Origin: Betaproteobacteria bacterium
GTDB lineage: Bacteria > Pseudomonadota > Gammaproteobacteria > Burkholderiales > Rhodocyclaceae
Direction: 5' to 3'
Assembly (NCBI GenBank): GCA_012026885.1
Contig: VEPL01000025.1
Span: 684,815-748,814 of the forward strand
Length of the DNA stretch: 64,000 nucleotides
Part shown: positions 36,263 to 43,778 of the stretch, in pieces
Layout: every line of letters begins with the position of its first letter
Numbering within the stretch: the stretch's first letter is position 1
Notes under the pieces: model-generated
Seen by the model: only the letters and a program-made list of their open reading frames with translations
What the model was told of the DNA's origin: nothing
The model's database searches: none
Position numbers and translations under genes: made by a program

Positions 36263-37494
36263 GACGGCGGAGTGTAGCCGGTTCCGGTCAGGGAGTGTGC
36301 GGCGCGCAGGCCGCTGCGCACGGCTCCCTCGAGGGTGGCCGGGTAGTCCTGCCAGGTATGGTCGCCGGCCAGAACGATGCGCGGGTGGGCGGTCGTCGCG
36401 CCGGGGCGAGTGATGCCCGGGCGGCACGAGAAGGTCGCCCGCTTTTCGCGCACCACCTTGTGCCAGTCGGCATGGCCGAAACCCAGCTCATTCTCGAGGG
36501 CCGCGACGAGTTCGTCGTCGGCCAGCACCTCCCACGCGCCGCTGGCGCTCTGCACGCAGGCGAGCAGCCCGTTGCCGCGGTCGACCACCCACTGGCCGCA
36601 AATTCCACCGAGGTTGAAAAGGGGGAAGGGAAGGCGGACAGCCTCGGGGTACTGCAGCCACACCGTCGCGATCGGCTCGAAGGCCGTCGCCGTGGCGATG
36701 CCCGGCAGCAGCGCCGGCAGGTGCTGCGGCGCGGTGGCGACGACCGCCCCGGCGAAACGCTCGCCGTCGACGCTGACGCCGCTGTCGTCAGCGAGCAGTT
36801 CGGCGACGCGGTGGCCGAAGCGTAGTTCGGCCCCGCGGTCGGCGAGCCAGGCGGCGGCCGGCTCGGGGAAAACCGCGCCGAGCGGCACGCGCGGAAGGAG
36901 CAGGTCGGTGGCGCCGGATGCGCGGCTGCCGAGGCTGTCGCGCAGCACGTTGGCGAAGACCTGGGCAGACGCGCATTGGGGATGCGTATTGAGCGCAGCG
37001 AGGCAGAGCGGTTCCCACAGCTGGTGGCGCAGCGTGCCAGTCTGGCCGCCGGCATCGAGCCAGGCGGCGACCGTGGTGTCGACGGGCAGGCGGAAGCCGC
37101 AAGCCTCGAGGCCGCGCATCCAGCGGGCCGTCGCCAGTTTCTCGCGCATCTGCGGGCTACGCGCCGCAAGCAGGCCCCAGGCCAGGTTGAAAGGTGGCGG
37201 CAGGGCGGGCAGGGCAAGGCGGAAGCCGCTGCGGTCATGCACCTGCAGCGGGCGCCGGTCGAGCAGGGCGTCGGGATCGGCGCCGACCCGCCGCATCACT
37301 GACAGAGTGTCGCGGTAGGCGCCGAGCAGGATGTGCTGGCCGTTGTCGAGCCGGCGCCCGTCAAGAATGGCCGTGCGCGCGCGACCGCCGGGAACACGCC
37401 CGGCCTCGAACAGCGTGACGGGGACGCCGCGCGCGGTCAGCTCGACGGTGGCGGCGAGACCGGCCCAGCCGCCGCCGATGACGGCCGTGCGCAT
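36259..37494 (-). CDS. hpnE: HpnE, hydroxysqualene dehydroxylase (FAD-dependent)
   Basis: HpnE finishes the three-step bacterial route from farnesyl diphosphate to squalene by removing the hydroxyl group from hydroxysqualene. The 411-residue product begins with an FAD-binding fold, AVIGGGWAGLAATVEL, then GGRARTAILDGRRLDNGQHILLGAY, a hallmark of the family, and ends with the second FAD motif VLAGDHT. The start ATG follows hpnD by eight bases; a few extra codons upstream have no family similarity. Its stop overlaps the start of pgaA. Confidence 0.94.
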   Translation of the reverse strand: MRTAVIGGGWAGLAATVELTARGVPVTLFEAGRVPGGRARTAILDGRRLDNGQHILLGAYRDTLSVMRRVGADPDALLDRRPLQVHDRSGFRLALPALPPPFNLAWGLLAARSPQMREKLATARWMRGLEACGFRLPVDTTVAAWLDAGGQTGTLRHQLWEPLCLAALNTHPQCASAQVFANVLRDSLGSRASGATDLLLPRVPLGAVFPEPAAAWLADRGAELRFGHRVAELLADDSGVSVDGERFAGAVVATAPQHLPALLPGIATATAFEPIATVWLQYPEAVRLPFPLFNLGGICGQWVVDRGNGLLACVQSASGAWEVLADDELVAALENELGFGHADWHKVVREKRATFSCRPGITRPGATTAHPRIVLAGDHTWQDYPATLEGAVRSGLRAAHSLTGTGYTPPS

Positions 37495-37502
37495 CGGCCG
37501 GC

Positions 37503-38336
37503 TCAGCCCCGGACCCAGGTCTTCGCGGCCAGCCACAGCTTGCGCAGCGGCGGCAGCGAGATGCGCTGGTGCAACACCTGGAAGTTGTCGCGGCGGATCT
37601 CGTCGAGCAGGGTGCGGTAGATCGCCGCCATGATCAGCCCCGGGCGCTGGCTCTTGCGGTCGACCGCCGGCAGCTGGGCAAAAGCCTGCTCGTAGTAACG
37701 CTCGGCCCGCTCGGCCTGGAAGCGCATCAGCGCCGTGAAATTGTCCGAATAGCGCCCGTTGAGAATGTCGGCGGCCGGAACGTTGAATTGCTTCAGTTCA
37801 TCGACCGGGATGTAGATGCGTCCACGGCGGGCGTCCTCGCCGATGTCGCGGATGATGTTGGTGAGCTGGAAGGCCATGCCGAGATCGTGCGCGTATTTCT
37901 GCGTCTGCCGGTCGCGGTAGCCGAAGATGGCGGCAGCGAGCAGGCCGACGACGCTGGCCACGCGGTAGCAGTAGAGCGACAGGCCCTTGAAGTCGAGGTA
38001 GCGCGTCTGCTGCAGGTCCATCTCCATGCCGTCGATGATCTCGAGCAGCTGCTCGCGCGGCAGGTCGAAGCGCGGCGCCGTGTCGCGCAGTGCGAGTCCG
38101 ACCGGGTGTTGCGGCGTGCCGTCGAAGACGCGGTCGACCTCGGTCCGCCACCAGGCGAGCTTGGTCGCGGCGAGCGCCGGGTCGTGGCATTCATCGACGA
38201 CGTCGTCTACCTCGCGGCAGAAGGCGTAGAGCGCCATGATCGCCCGCCGGCGCTCGAGGGGCAGGAACAGGAAGCTGTAATAGAAGGACGAGCCGCTGGC
38301 GGCGCACTTGTCCTGACAATACTGGTGGTGATCCAT
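37503..38336 (-). CDS. hpnD: HpnD, presqualene diphosphate synthase
   Basis: HpnD condenses two farnesyl diphosphates to presqualene diphosphate. The 277-residue protein opens with the family segment DHHQYCQDKCAASGSSFYYSF and has the two Asp-rich metal-binding sites, in REVDDVVDECHD and NIIRDIGEDARRG. The ATG at this position is supported by that conserved N terminus. The gene lies four bases after hpnC and eight before hpnE. Confidence 0.96.
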   Translation of the reverse strand: MDHHQYCQDKCAASGSSFYYSFLFLPLERRRAIMALYAFCREVDDVVDECHDPALAATKLAWWRTEVDRVFDGTPQHPVGLALRDTAPRFDLPREQLLEIIDGMEMDLQQTRYLDFKGLSLYCYRVASVVGLLAAAIFGYRDRQTQKYAHDLGMAFQLTNIIRDIGEDARRGRIYIPVDELKQFNVPAADILNGRYSDNFTALMRFQAERAERYYEQAFAQLPAVDRKSQRPGLIMAAIYRTLLDEIRRDNFQVLHQRISLPPLRKLWLAAKTWVRG

Positions 38337-38340
38337 GGGG

Positions 38341-39150
38341 TCACATTGTAAGCGAGTGGCCGGCGAGCACCGCCCAGTCCCACGGGCCGAGCACCGGCCG
38401 GTGGCGGAAGACATCGCCGCGCACGCGGCGCAGGCGCTCGAGTATGCGCAGGCCGCCTTGCACGGTGAGGCGGATCTCCCAGCCGAGGCGCCCGGGCAGG
38501 TCGTGCACGAGCGACGCACCCGCGCGCATGAGCGCTTCGGCCCGTTCGACCTGGAAATCCATCAGTGCCGCCCAATTCGCCGACCAGCGCGCGGCCGCAA
38601 TGTCATCCTCGCCGATACGGAAACGCAGCAGGTCTTCCTGCGGCAGGTAAACGCGGCCTTTTTGGCAGTCGACCGCGACGTCCTGCCAGAAGTTGATCAG
38701 CTGTAACGCCGTGCAGATACGGTCGGAGCGTTCGAGTTGTAGCGGCGAAGTACGCCCGGCGAGGTGCAGGACCAGCCGTCCGACCGGATTGGCGGAGCGG
38801 CGGCAGTAGTCGAGAAGTTCTGCATAGTCGGCGTAACGCGTCTTGACCACGTCCTGCGCGAAGGCATCGAGCAGGTCGCGGAACAGCTGCAGCGGCAGTC
38901 CGCGTTGGGCGATCACGTCGGCGAGTTCGGCGAAGAGTGGCATCTGCGGTGGCATGCCGGCCGAGATACGGTCGAGTTCTGACCGATAGGCGGCAAGGCC
39001 TGCCAGGCGCTGATCCGGCGTGGCATCGCCCTCGTCGGCGATGTCGTCGGCGCTGCGCGCAAAGTGGTAGATCAGCTCGATCGGCCGCCGCATCGCCGCG
39101 GGGACGAGCAGCGAGGCGACGGGAAAGTTCTCGTAGTGGTCGACGGGCAT
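38341..39150 (-). CDS. hpnC: HpnC, hydroxysqualene synthase
   Basis: HpnC turns presqualene diphosphate into hydroxysqualene. The 269-residue product has DHYENFPVASLLVP at the N terminus, the first Asp-rich site in HFARSADDIADEGD and the second in NFWQDVAVDCQKGR, all typical of HpnC. It opens the seven-gene run toward pgaD. Only 51 bases separate its start from the divergent tRNA-Leu gene, so any promoter must lie there; TATACT on the minus strand at 39160-39165 is a possible -10, but no good -35 is seen. Confidence 0.95.
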   Translation of the reverse strand: MPVDHYENFPVASLLVPAAMRRPIELIYHFARSADDIADEGDATPDQRLAGLAAYRSELDRISAGMPPQMPLFAELADVIAQRGLPLQLFRDLLDAFAQDVVKTRYADYAELLDYCRRSANPVGRLVLHLAGRTSPLQLERSDRICTALQLINFWQDVAVDCQKGRVYLPQEDLLRFRIGEDDIAAARWSANWAALMDFQVERAEALMRAGASLVHDLPGRLGWEIRLTVQGGLRILERLRRVRGDVFRHRPVLGPWDWAVLAGHSLTM

Positions 39151-39201
39151 GGGCCGGCAAGTATAGGCGATGCCGCCACGATGCTAGAATGCGGGCCGCC
39201 T

Positions 39202-39286
39202 GCCCAGGTGGCGAAATTGGTAGACGCACCAGATTTAGGTTCTGGCGCCGCAAGGCGTGGGGGTTCGAGTCCCTTCCTGGGCACCA
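39202..39286 (+). tRNA. tRNA-Leu (anticodon TAG)
   Basis: An 85-nt cloverleaf with acceptor GCCCAGG pairing with CCTGGGC, anticodon stem CCAGA/TCTGG around loop TTTAGGT (anticodon TAG), a long variable arm of type II tRNA, T-arm GGGTTCGAGTCCC and an encoded CCA end. A TAGAAT at 39185-39190 could be its -10 but the -35 region is weak. Confidence 0.97.
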
Positions 39287-39383
39287 GCGCGTGAATACGA
39301 GCACCCCGCTTGCCGGGATTTTCACGCGCGTTATCATGTCACCTGCATCGGGCGGACATTTCCGGCCGTCCGGGGGAGGCGAC

Positions 39384-40013
39384 ATGCTCATGCGGATTCT
39401 TCCCGGCTGGCTGTACTCTCGCTTGCCGGTTCTTTACGTCCTCGCCGGTGTTCTGGCGCTGGTCTTTGCGAGCCATTGGGCGGCGACGTTCAGCGGCATC
39501 ATGCTCATTGCGGCTGGAGCTCTTGTTTTCTTGATGCGCCGTGAGGCCAAAAAATCGGGCAGGCGACGCCGCTCCGCCGCGGCACAGGGGGCCGTGCATC
39601 CGGCCCATGCGCCGGCGGCAGTGGATTCAGGCACGCTGAAGTGGGATTCCGGATTCGAGTGCGGTCACAAGGTGATCGACCGGCAGCACCGCGACCTGGT
39701 CAGCCGGGCCAACGAATTGTTGCTGGCGCTGAGCGGCCAGCATAGCCGTGCCGATATCGAGTTGCTGATCGACGAGTTGATCGAAAAGCTCGAGGAGCAT
39801 TTCCGCACCGAGGAGGCGATCGCCGAAGCGGCTGCCCATCCGGATCTCGACGAACACCGCGAGGTGCATCGCAGCCTGCTGGCGAAAGCCAGCGCTTTGC
39901 TCGCGGAATTCCAGGGTGGCAAGGCCATCCGGGCCGAACTGGCCAGCTTCGTCAGCGAGGACGTCCTGGCCGGCCACGTAGCCGGCGAACGCGAGGTTTT
40001 CGCAGCGCGCTGA
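39384..40013 (+). CDS. Membrane-anchored hemerythrin-domain protein with one altered iron ligand
   Basis: The 209-residue product has two hydrophobic segments (about 12-30 and 33-51), a basic linker and a bacteriohemerythrin domain (about 85-205). Six of the seven expected iron ligands are present: H102, H139, E143, H158, H162 and H198. The final bridging Asp, expected at 203, is Arg. Oxygen binding by a normal di-iron site is therefore uncertain. GGGAGG stands five bases before the ATG. A paralogue with all seven ligands converges from the other strand 41 bases away. Confidence 0.87.
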   Translation: MLMRILPGWLYSRLPVLYVLAGVLALVFASHWAATFSGIMLIAAGALVFLMRREAKKSGRRRRSAAAQGAVHPAHAPAAVDSGTLKWDSGFECGHKVIDRQHRDLVSRANELLLALSGQHSRADIELLIDELIEKLEEHFRTEEAIAEAAAHPDLDEHREVHRSLLAKASALLAEFQGGKAIRAELASFVSEDVLAGHVAGEREVFAAR

Positions 40014-40054
40014 GCGTCGGCGTTGCGCGCTGGCGCCGGGACCAGTGAACCGGC

Positions 40055-40699
40055 TCAGGTGCTGCGGTCGAGGAAAGCCAGGTCTTCGGTCACGATGTGC
40101 TTGACGATCATGTCGGTGGTGACGAAGGTCACGATCTCGCCGTGGTTGCTTTCGCCATGCCGGAAGCGTCCGAAAATGCCGCGTGCACGGAACAGCAGGT
40201 CGCGATGAACGGCGCGATGGACGTCCAGGTCGTCGTGTCCTTCGCGCTCGGCGATCTCCTCCTCGGTCGCGAAATGATGCACCACGTGTTCGAGGAATTC
40301 ATCGAGCAGTAGCTCGAGGTCGGAACGATTGCGGCTGGTGACAAGCGCATTCACCAGTTCGTTGCCGAGGCCGAAGAGCTTCCGGTGTTGCCCGTCGATG
40401 ACCGGGTCGCCGCACTCGTATCTCGGCCGCCAGACCAGTCGTATCAAGTGCCCGGCACTTTCGTCGGGTGAGCCGGCAGCCGGCTTGTCTTCACCGGTCT
40501 GCACGTTGGTGGCTCTGGCTCGGGCGCGCCGGTAGGCAATGCGCATGTGGATGATCAGGAGGCCAGCCGAAACGAGCAGAACGCCACAGAACAGGACGAC
40601 CCAACCGGTGTCCAGCCACACCCCTGCCAGGCCGAAGGCGATGTACAGATAGGGAAGGCTCTCGTAGAGCCAGGATGGGAGCGGCGTTTTCGATGCCAT
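40055..40699 (-). CDS. Membrane-anchored bacteriohemerythrin
   Basis: The 214-residue protein mirrors its neighbour: two hydrophobic segments (about 11-30 and 32-50), a linker, then a hemerythrin domain with all seven iron ligands (H105, H142, E146, H161, H165, H201, D206). Bacteriohemerythrins bind dioxygen for delivery, storage or sensing; the anchor puts this one at the inner membrane, domain probably cytoplasmic. GGAGA lies eight bases before the ATG. It is 42 bases downstream of the DHH phosphoesterase gene on the same strand and may belong to that operon. Confidence 0.92.
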   Translation of the reverse strand: MASKTPLPSWLYESLPYLYIAFGLAGVWLDTGWVVLFCGVLLVSAGLLIIHMRIAYRRARARATNVQTGEDKPAAGSPDESAGHLIRLVWRPRYECGDPVIDGQHRKLFGLGNELVNALVTSRNRSDLELLLDEFLEHVVHHFATEEEIAEREGHDDLDVHRAVHRDLLFRARGIFGRFRHGESNHGEIVTFVTTDMIVKHIVTEDLAFLDRST

Positions 40700-40741
40700 C
40701 GCCCGGTTCTCCTGGATCGATCCTGATTTGCCGGCGCGTGC

Positions 40742-41746
40742 TCAGGCGGCGCCGGTGGGTGCGGCGCCGAGTATCTCGGCCGCGAAGCGCGCCCAGGACA
40801 GGCGGAACCCCGACGCGTTCGGGTGGCCGCCGCCGCCGTAGTTCGCGGCGATTTCCGAGACGTCCACCGTGCCGTTGCCGCGCAATGAGCACTTGACCTC
40901 GCCGTCGGCCGCCAGATACCAGACCAGGCTGAAGGTGCCGCTGCGCGCCGCAAGGCGGCCGCCGACCTCGGAAGCGAAGAGGGCATTGGCGTTCACCGCC
41001 AGTCCGGCGACCGATTTCCAGGCACGGTCGCCGTCGGCGATGATCGGCAGGCCATGGCGCGTGGCCTGCAGGGGGTCGATGGCTTCGCCACGCAGGCGAA
41101 CCGGCATGACCAGCGCGCCGTCGGCCAATCGCTCGACTTCGGTCTGGAAAAAGCGCTCGATGGCTTCGCCTTCGGCGAGCAGGGCGCGGTAGCGCGGCGC
41201 GGCGCTGCCGGTGGCGGTGCGCGCGAGGTCATCCCAGGCGGCGAAGTCATAGGGCAGGAGGCGCAGTGCTCGTCCGATCGGGCGCGACCCCGGCAGGGCG
41301 AAGCGCCACAGGTCGATATCCTCGACGTGCTGGAGCAGCAGCGGAACGGGAGTATCCGGGTGGAAGTGCTCCCAGGCGAGCCGCGCGCCCGATTTGTCGA
41401 GGTCGAAGGCGATCGTCAGGGGCAGATCCGGATGGCTGTAACGGGCGAGTCCGCCGGTAGTCTCTTGCAGGCGGTCGGACCAGGGCTTGCGGGCGGAGGC
41501 GTGATGGTCGAGCTGCATGGTGCTGCGCGCGACGCGAGCGATTGCCTCGAGGACATCGGGGGGGAAGGAGAAATCGAGCACATAGACGTCGTGCCCGGCG
41601 ATTTCGGCCATTTCCCAGGGTTGACCGTGGTGCATCGGCCGGTAGATCGCGGCATCGCCAAAAATCAGCCAGGCGGCGTAGGCGGCACCGAAGCCATCCG
41701 GGCAATCGGCGTGGTAAAGCACGGTTACGGGGAAATTGGCGGTCAT
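40742..41746 (-). CDS. DHH/DHHA1-family phosphoesterase
   Basis: The 334-residue protein has the DHH-domain motifs YHADCPDGFGAA, DFSFPP and LDHHASA, and a C-terminal DHHA1 domain with GGGGHPNASGF. The superfamily includes nanoRNase, RecJ and cyclic dinucleotide phosphodiesterases; this architecture, without extra domains, does not tell the substrate. It starts three bases after slyX, and slyX itself lies just after a 44-residue membrane protein gene, so the three are cotranscribed. Confidence 0.88.
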   Translation of the reverse strand: MTANFPVTVLYHADCPDGFGAAYAAWLIFGDAAIYRPMHHGQPWEMAEIAGHDVYVLDFSFPPDVLEAIARVARSTMQLDHHASARKPWSDRLQETTGGLARYSHPDLPLTIAFDLDKSGARLAWEHFHPDTPVPLLLQHVEDIDLWRFALPGSRPIGRALRLLPYDFAAWDDLARTATGSAAPRYRALLAEGEAIERFFQTEVERLADGALVMPVRLRGEAIDPLQATRHGLPIIADGDRAWKSVAGLAVNANALFASEVGGRLAARSGTFSLVWYLAADGEVKCSLRGNGTVDVSEIAANYGGGGHPNASGFRLSWARFAAEILGAAPTGAA

Positions 41747-41749
41747 GGC

Positions 41750-41947
41750 TCAGTAGTGGGGCGGAATTTCGTCGCGCAGGCTGCGCGCCTCGCCGGGCGT
41801 TCCCGGCAACTGTTCGCGCAGCGCGGCGATTGCCTCGACCAGCAGGTCGATACGCCGCTGCTGGCGGAAGACGGTGCGGTTGAGTTCGTCCATCTGGTCT
41901 TCGAGGAAGCTGATCTTGATCTCGAGGTCGGCGATGCGATTGTCCAT
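41750..41947 (-). CDS. slyX: SlyX-family protein
   Basis: The 65-residue product is a short coiled coil with the SlyX pattern RIADLEIKISFLEDQMDELN followed by RQQRRIDLL and a tail ending in PPHY, the conserved end of the family. Its role is unknown in any species. GGAGA lies six bases before the ATG. The open frame extends much further upstream, but only as read-through opposite the aminopeptidase gene. Confidence 0.9.
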   Translation of the reverse strand: MDNRIADLEIKISFLEDQMDELNRTVFRQQRRIDLLVEAIAALREQLPGTPGEARSLRDEIPPHY

Positions 41948-41949
41948 CG

Positions 41950-42084
41950 TCAGTCTCCGTTGCGCCAGTCGCGCAGGGTTTCCTTGCGTGGCGGCGGCGG
42001 GGTGCCGCGGTCGCGCAGCAGCGGCATGGCGGCACTGACGACGACGGCGACGCAGGCAATGACGATGAGCCAGACTTCGCTCAT
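41950..42084 (-). CDS. Small single-pass membrane protein, 44 residues
   Basis: This short gene has GGAGGA six bases before its ATG and ends two bases before slyX starts. The product has one hydrophobic segment (residues 4-20, VWLIVIACVAVVVSAAM), then a basic, proline-rich tail (RDRGTPPPPRKE) and WRNGD at the end. I do not recognise a family. The strong ribosome binding site and tight spacing to slyX and the DHH phosphoesterase gene argue that it is real. Confidence 0.7.
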   Translation of the reverse strand: MSEVWLIVIACVAVVVSAAMPLLRDRGTPPPPRKETLRDWRNGD

Positions 42085-42178
42085 GGGGGTTCCTCCAGAC
42101 GAGGGTGCCGATGTTACCGGTAATTTGCCGCATCCTTTGGTATCTTTCCGTTAATTTCACTAAGACCCCGGAAGCGCC

Positions 42179-43480
42179 ATGGAAATTCCCACCTCGGCCC
42201 GCCAGCAGGCTCAGGACCTGCTCGCCTTCATCGACGCCAGCCCCAGCCCGTGGCATGCCGTCGCCAGCGCCCGCCGCCTGCTGGAGGCGGCGGGTTTCGG
42301 CGAGTTGCGCGAGCACGAGCGCTGGCGCCTGGCGCCTGGGGATCGCCGCTACGTGGTGCGTGGCGGCTCGTCTATCGTCGCCTTCGTCGCCGGTGCAGAG
42401 CCGCTCGAGCGGGCCGGATTCCGGCTGCTCGGCGCACATACGGATTCCCCGGGACTGCGGGTCAAGCCGAAGGCTGCGCAAGCCGCCGACGGCATGGTGC
42501 GCATCGGCGTCGAGGTCTATGGCGGCCCGATCCTCGCCACCTTCGCCGACCGCGACCTGGGACTTGCCGGCCGGCTGGCGGTGCGTGCCGGTGGCGGCGT
42601 CGAAATGCCGCTCGTGCATTTCCGCGAGCCGCTGCTGCGCCTGCCCAACCTCGCCATTCACATGAACCGCGAGGTCAATGAGAAAGGCCTGTGCTTCAAC
42701 AAGCAAAGCGAGTTGCCGTTGCTTCTCGGCCGCGATGCCGGATTGCCGGCCGAAACCGCGTTCCGCGAACTGCTCGCGGACGCCGCCGGTGTTGCACCGA
42801 ACGCCCTGCTCGGCTGGGAACTGGCGGTCTGCGACACGCAGCCCGGCGCTTTCTGGGGTGCCGACCAGGAGTTCGTCGCCGCCAGCAGGCTCGACAACCT
42901 CGCCTCGTGCCACGCCGCATTGTCGGCGTTGGTTGCCGGCAGTGAATCCGCCTCGACGCGGGTTTGCGGGCTGTTCGACCACGAGGAGGTCGGCAGCGAG
43001 AGCGCCGTCGGCGCCGGCGGCAGTTTCGTCGCCGACGTGCTGCGTCGCATCGCGGCAGCGTCCGGGTGCGACGAGGAGGGCTGGCGCTGTGCGCTGGCCG
43101 CGAGTTATTTCGTCAGCGCCGACATGGCGCACGCCTGGCATCCGAACTTTCCCGCTGCCTACGAGCCGGCTCACCGCGTCGCGGTCAACGGCGGTCCGGT
43201 CATCAAATCCAACGCCAACCAGCGCTATGCGACGGGCGCCGAAAGCGCTGCCCGCTTCGTGCTCGCCTGCGAACAGGCCGGCGTGCCTTGCCAGCAATAC
43301 GCGCACCGCAGCGACCTTGGTTGCGGCAGCACCATCGGGCCGATCGTCGCGGCGCGACTGGGAATCCCGAGTGTCGATGTCGGCTCGCCGATGTGGGCGA
43401 TGCACAGCTTGCGCGAAAGTGCCGGGGTGCTCGACCATGGCTGGATGATCGCCGCACTGGGCGCCGTGTTGGCAGCCTAG
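42179..43480 (+). CDS. apeB: M18-family aspartyl aminopeptidase
   Basis: The 433-residue enzyme belongs to family M18, large cytosolic metallopeptidases that remove acidic N-terminal residues. Zinc-site segments are GAHTDSPGLRVKP, FDHEEVGSES, SADMAHAWHPNF and HRSDLGCGSTIG, in the expected order. Length is normal. It diverges from the slyX operon with about 95 bases between starts. The specificity is inferred from the family. Confidence 0.93.
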   Translation: MEIPTSARQQAQDLLAFIDASPSPWHAVASARRLLEAAGFGELREHERWRLAPGDRRYVVRGGSSIVAFVAGAEPLERAGFRLLGAHTDSPGLRVKPKAAQAADGMVRIGVEVYGGPILATFADRDLGLAGRLAVRAGGGVEMPLVHFREPLLRLPNLAIHMNREVNEKGLCFNKQSELPLLLGRDAGLPAETAFRELLADAAGVAPNALLGWELAVCDTQPGAFWGADQEFVAASRLDNLASCHAALSALVAGSESASTRVCGLFDHEEVGSESAVGAGGSFVADVLRRIAAASGCDEEGWRCALAASYFVSADMAHAWHPNFPAAYEPAHRVAVNGGPVIKSNANQRYATGAESAARFVLACEQAGVPCQQYAHRSDLGCGSTIGPIVAARLGIPSVDVGSPMWAMHSLRESAGVLDHGWMIAALGAVLAA

Positions 43481-43509
43481 GCGGGGATGCCGACAATCCC
43501 GGACGGCGG

Positions 43510-43537
43510 TTGACTTCGGGTTTTCGCTCCGTATAAT
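43510..43537 (+). promoter_or_regulatory. Sigma-70 promoter of tRNA-Val
   Basis: TTGACT at 43510-43515 and a perfect TATAAT at 43532-43537 are 16 bases apart, and the tRNA begins 12 bases after the -10 box. This is one of the best promoter matches in the window. Confidence 0.88.
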
Positions 43538-43549
43538 GCGCGCTTCCTC

Positions 43550-43626
43550 AGGCGGTTAGCTCAGTTGGTTAGAGCGCCACGTTGACATCGTGGAGGTCGT
43601 TGGTTCGATTCCAATACCGCCTACCA
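43550..43626 (+). tRNA. tRNA-Val (anticodon GAC)
   Basis: A 77-nt cloverleaf with acceptor AGGCGGT pairing with ACCGCCT, D-arm GCTCAGTTGGTTAGAGC, anticodon stem CCACG/CGTGG around TTGACAT (anticodon GAC), T-arm GTTGGTTCGATTCCAAT, and an encoded CCA end. Confidence 0.97.
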
Positions 43627-43710
43627 AATATCCGACGGAGCCGATTTGATCACTTTCCGAACTTGCTTCGCAGTTCAGAAATCCTGACCGGGTCAGCCTT
43701 CGTTCAACTG

Positions 43711-43743
43711 AAAAAAGTGCGGCTCGTACCGCACTTTTTTTTC
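43711..43743 (+). terminator. Strong intrinsic terminator between tRNA-Val and thrS
   Basis: AAAAAAGTGCGG pairs with CCGCACTTTTTT around a six-base loop and runs into further T residues. It stands 35 bases before the thrS ATG. Two weaker hairpins precede it (around 43658-43676 and 43685-43697). It either ends the tRNA transcript or acts as an attenuator in the thrS leader. Confidence 0.9.
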
Positions 43744-43778
43744 GCCCGTAACTTTCCGTTCCCAGCCGAGTCGCCAAC

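Noticed and set aside
43627..43778. T-box riboswitch ahead of thrS
   Set aside because: No T-box consensus or specifier loop is recognisable, and T-boxes are not expected in betaproteobacteria.
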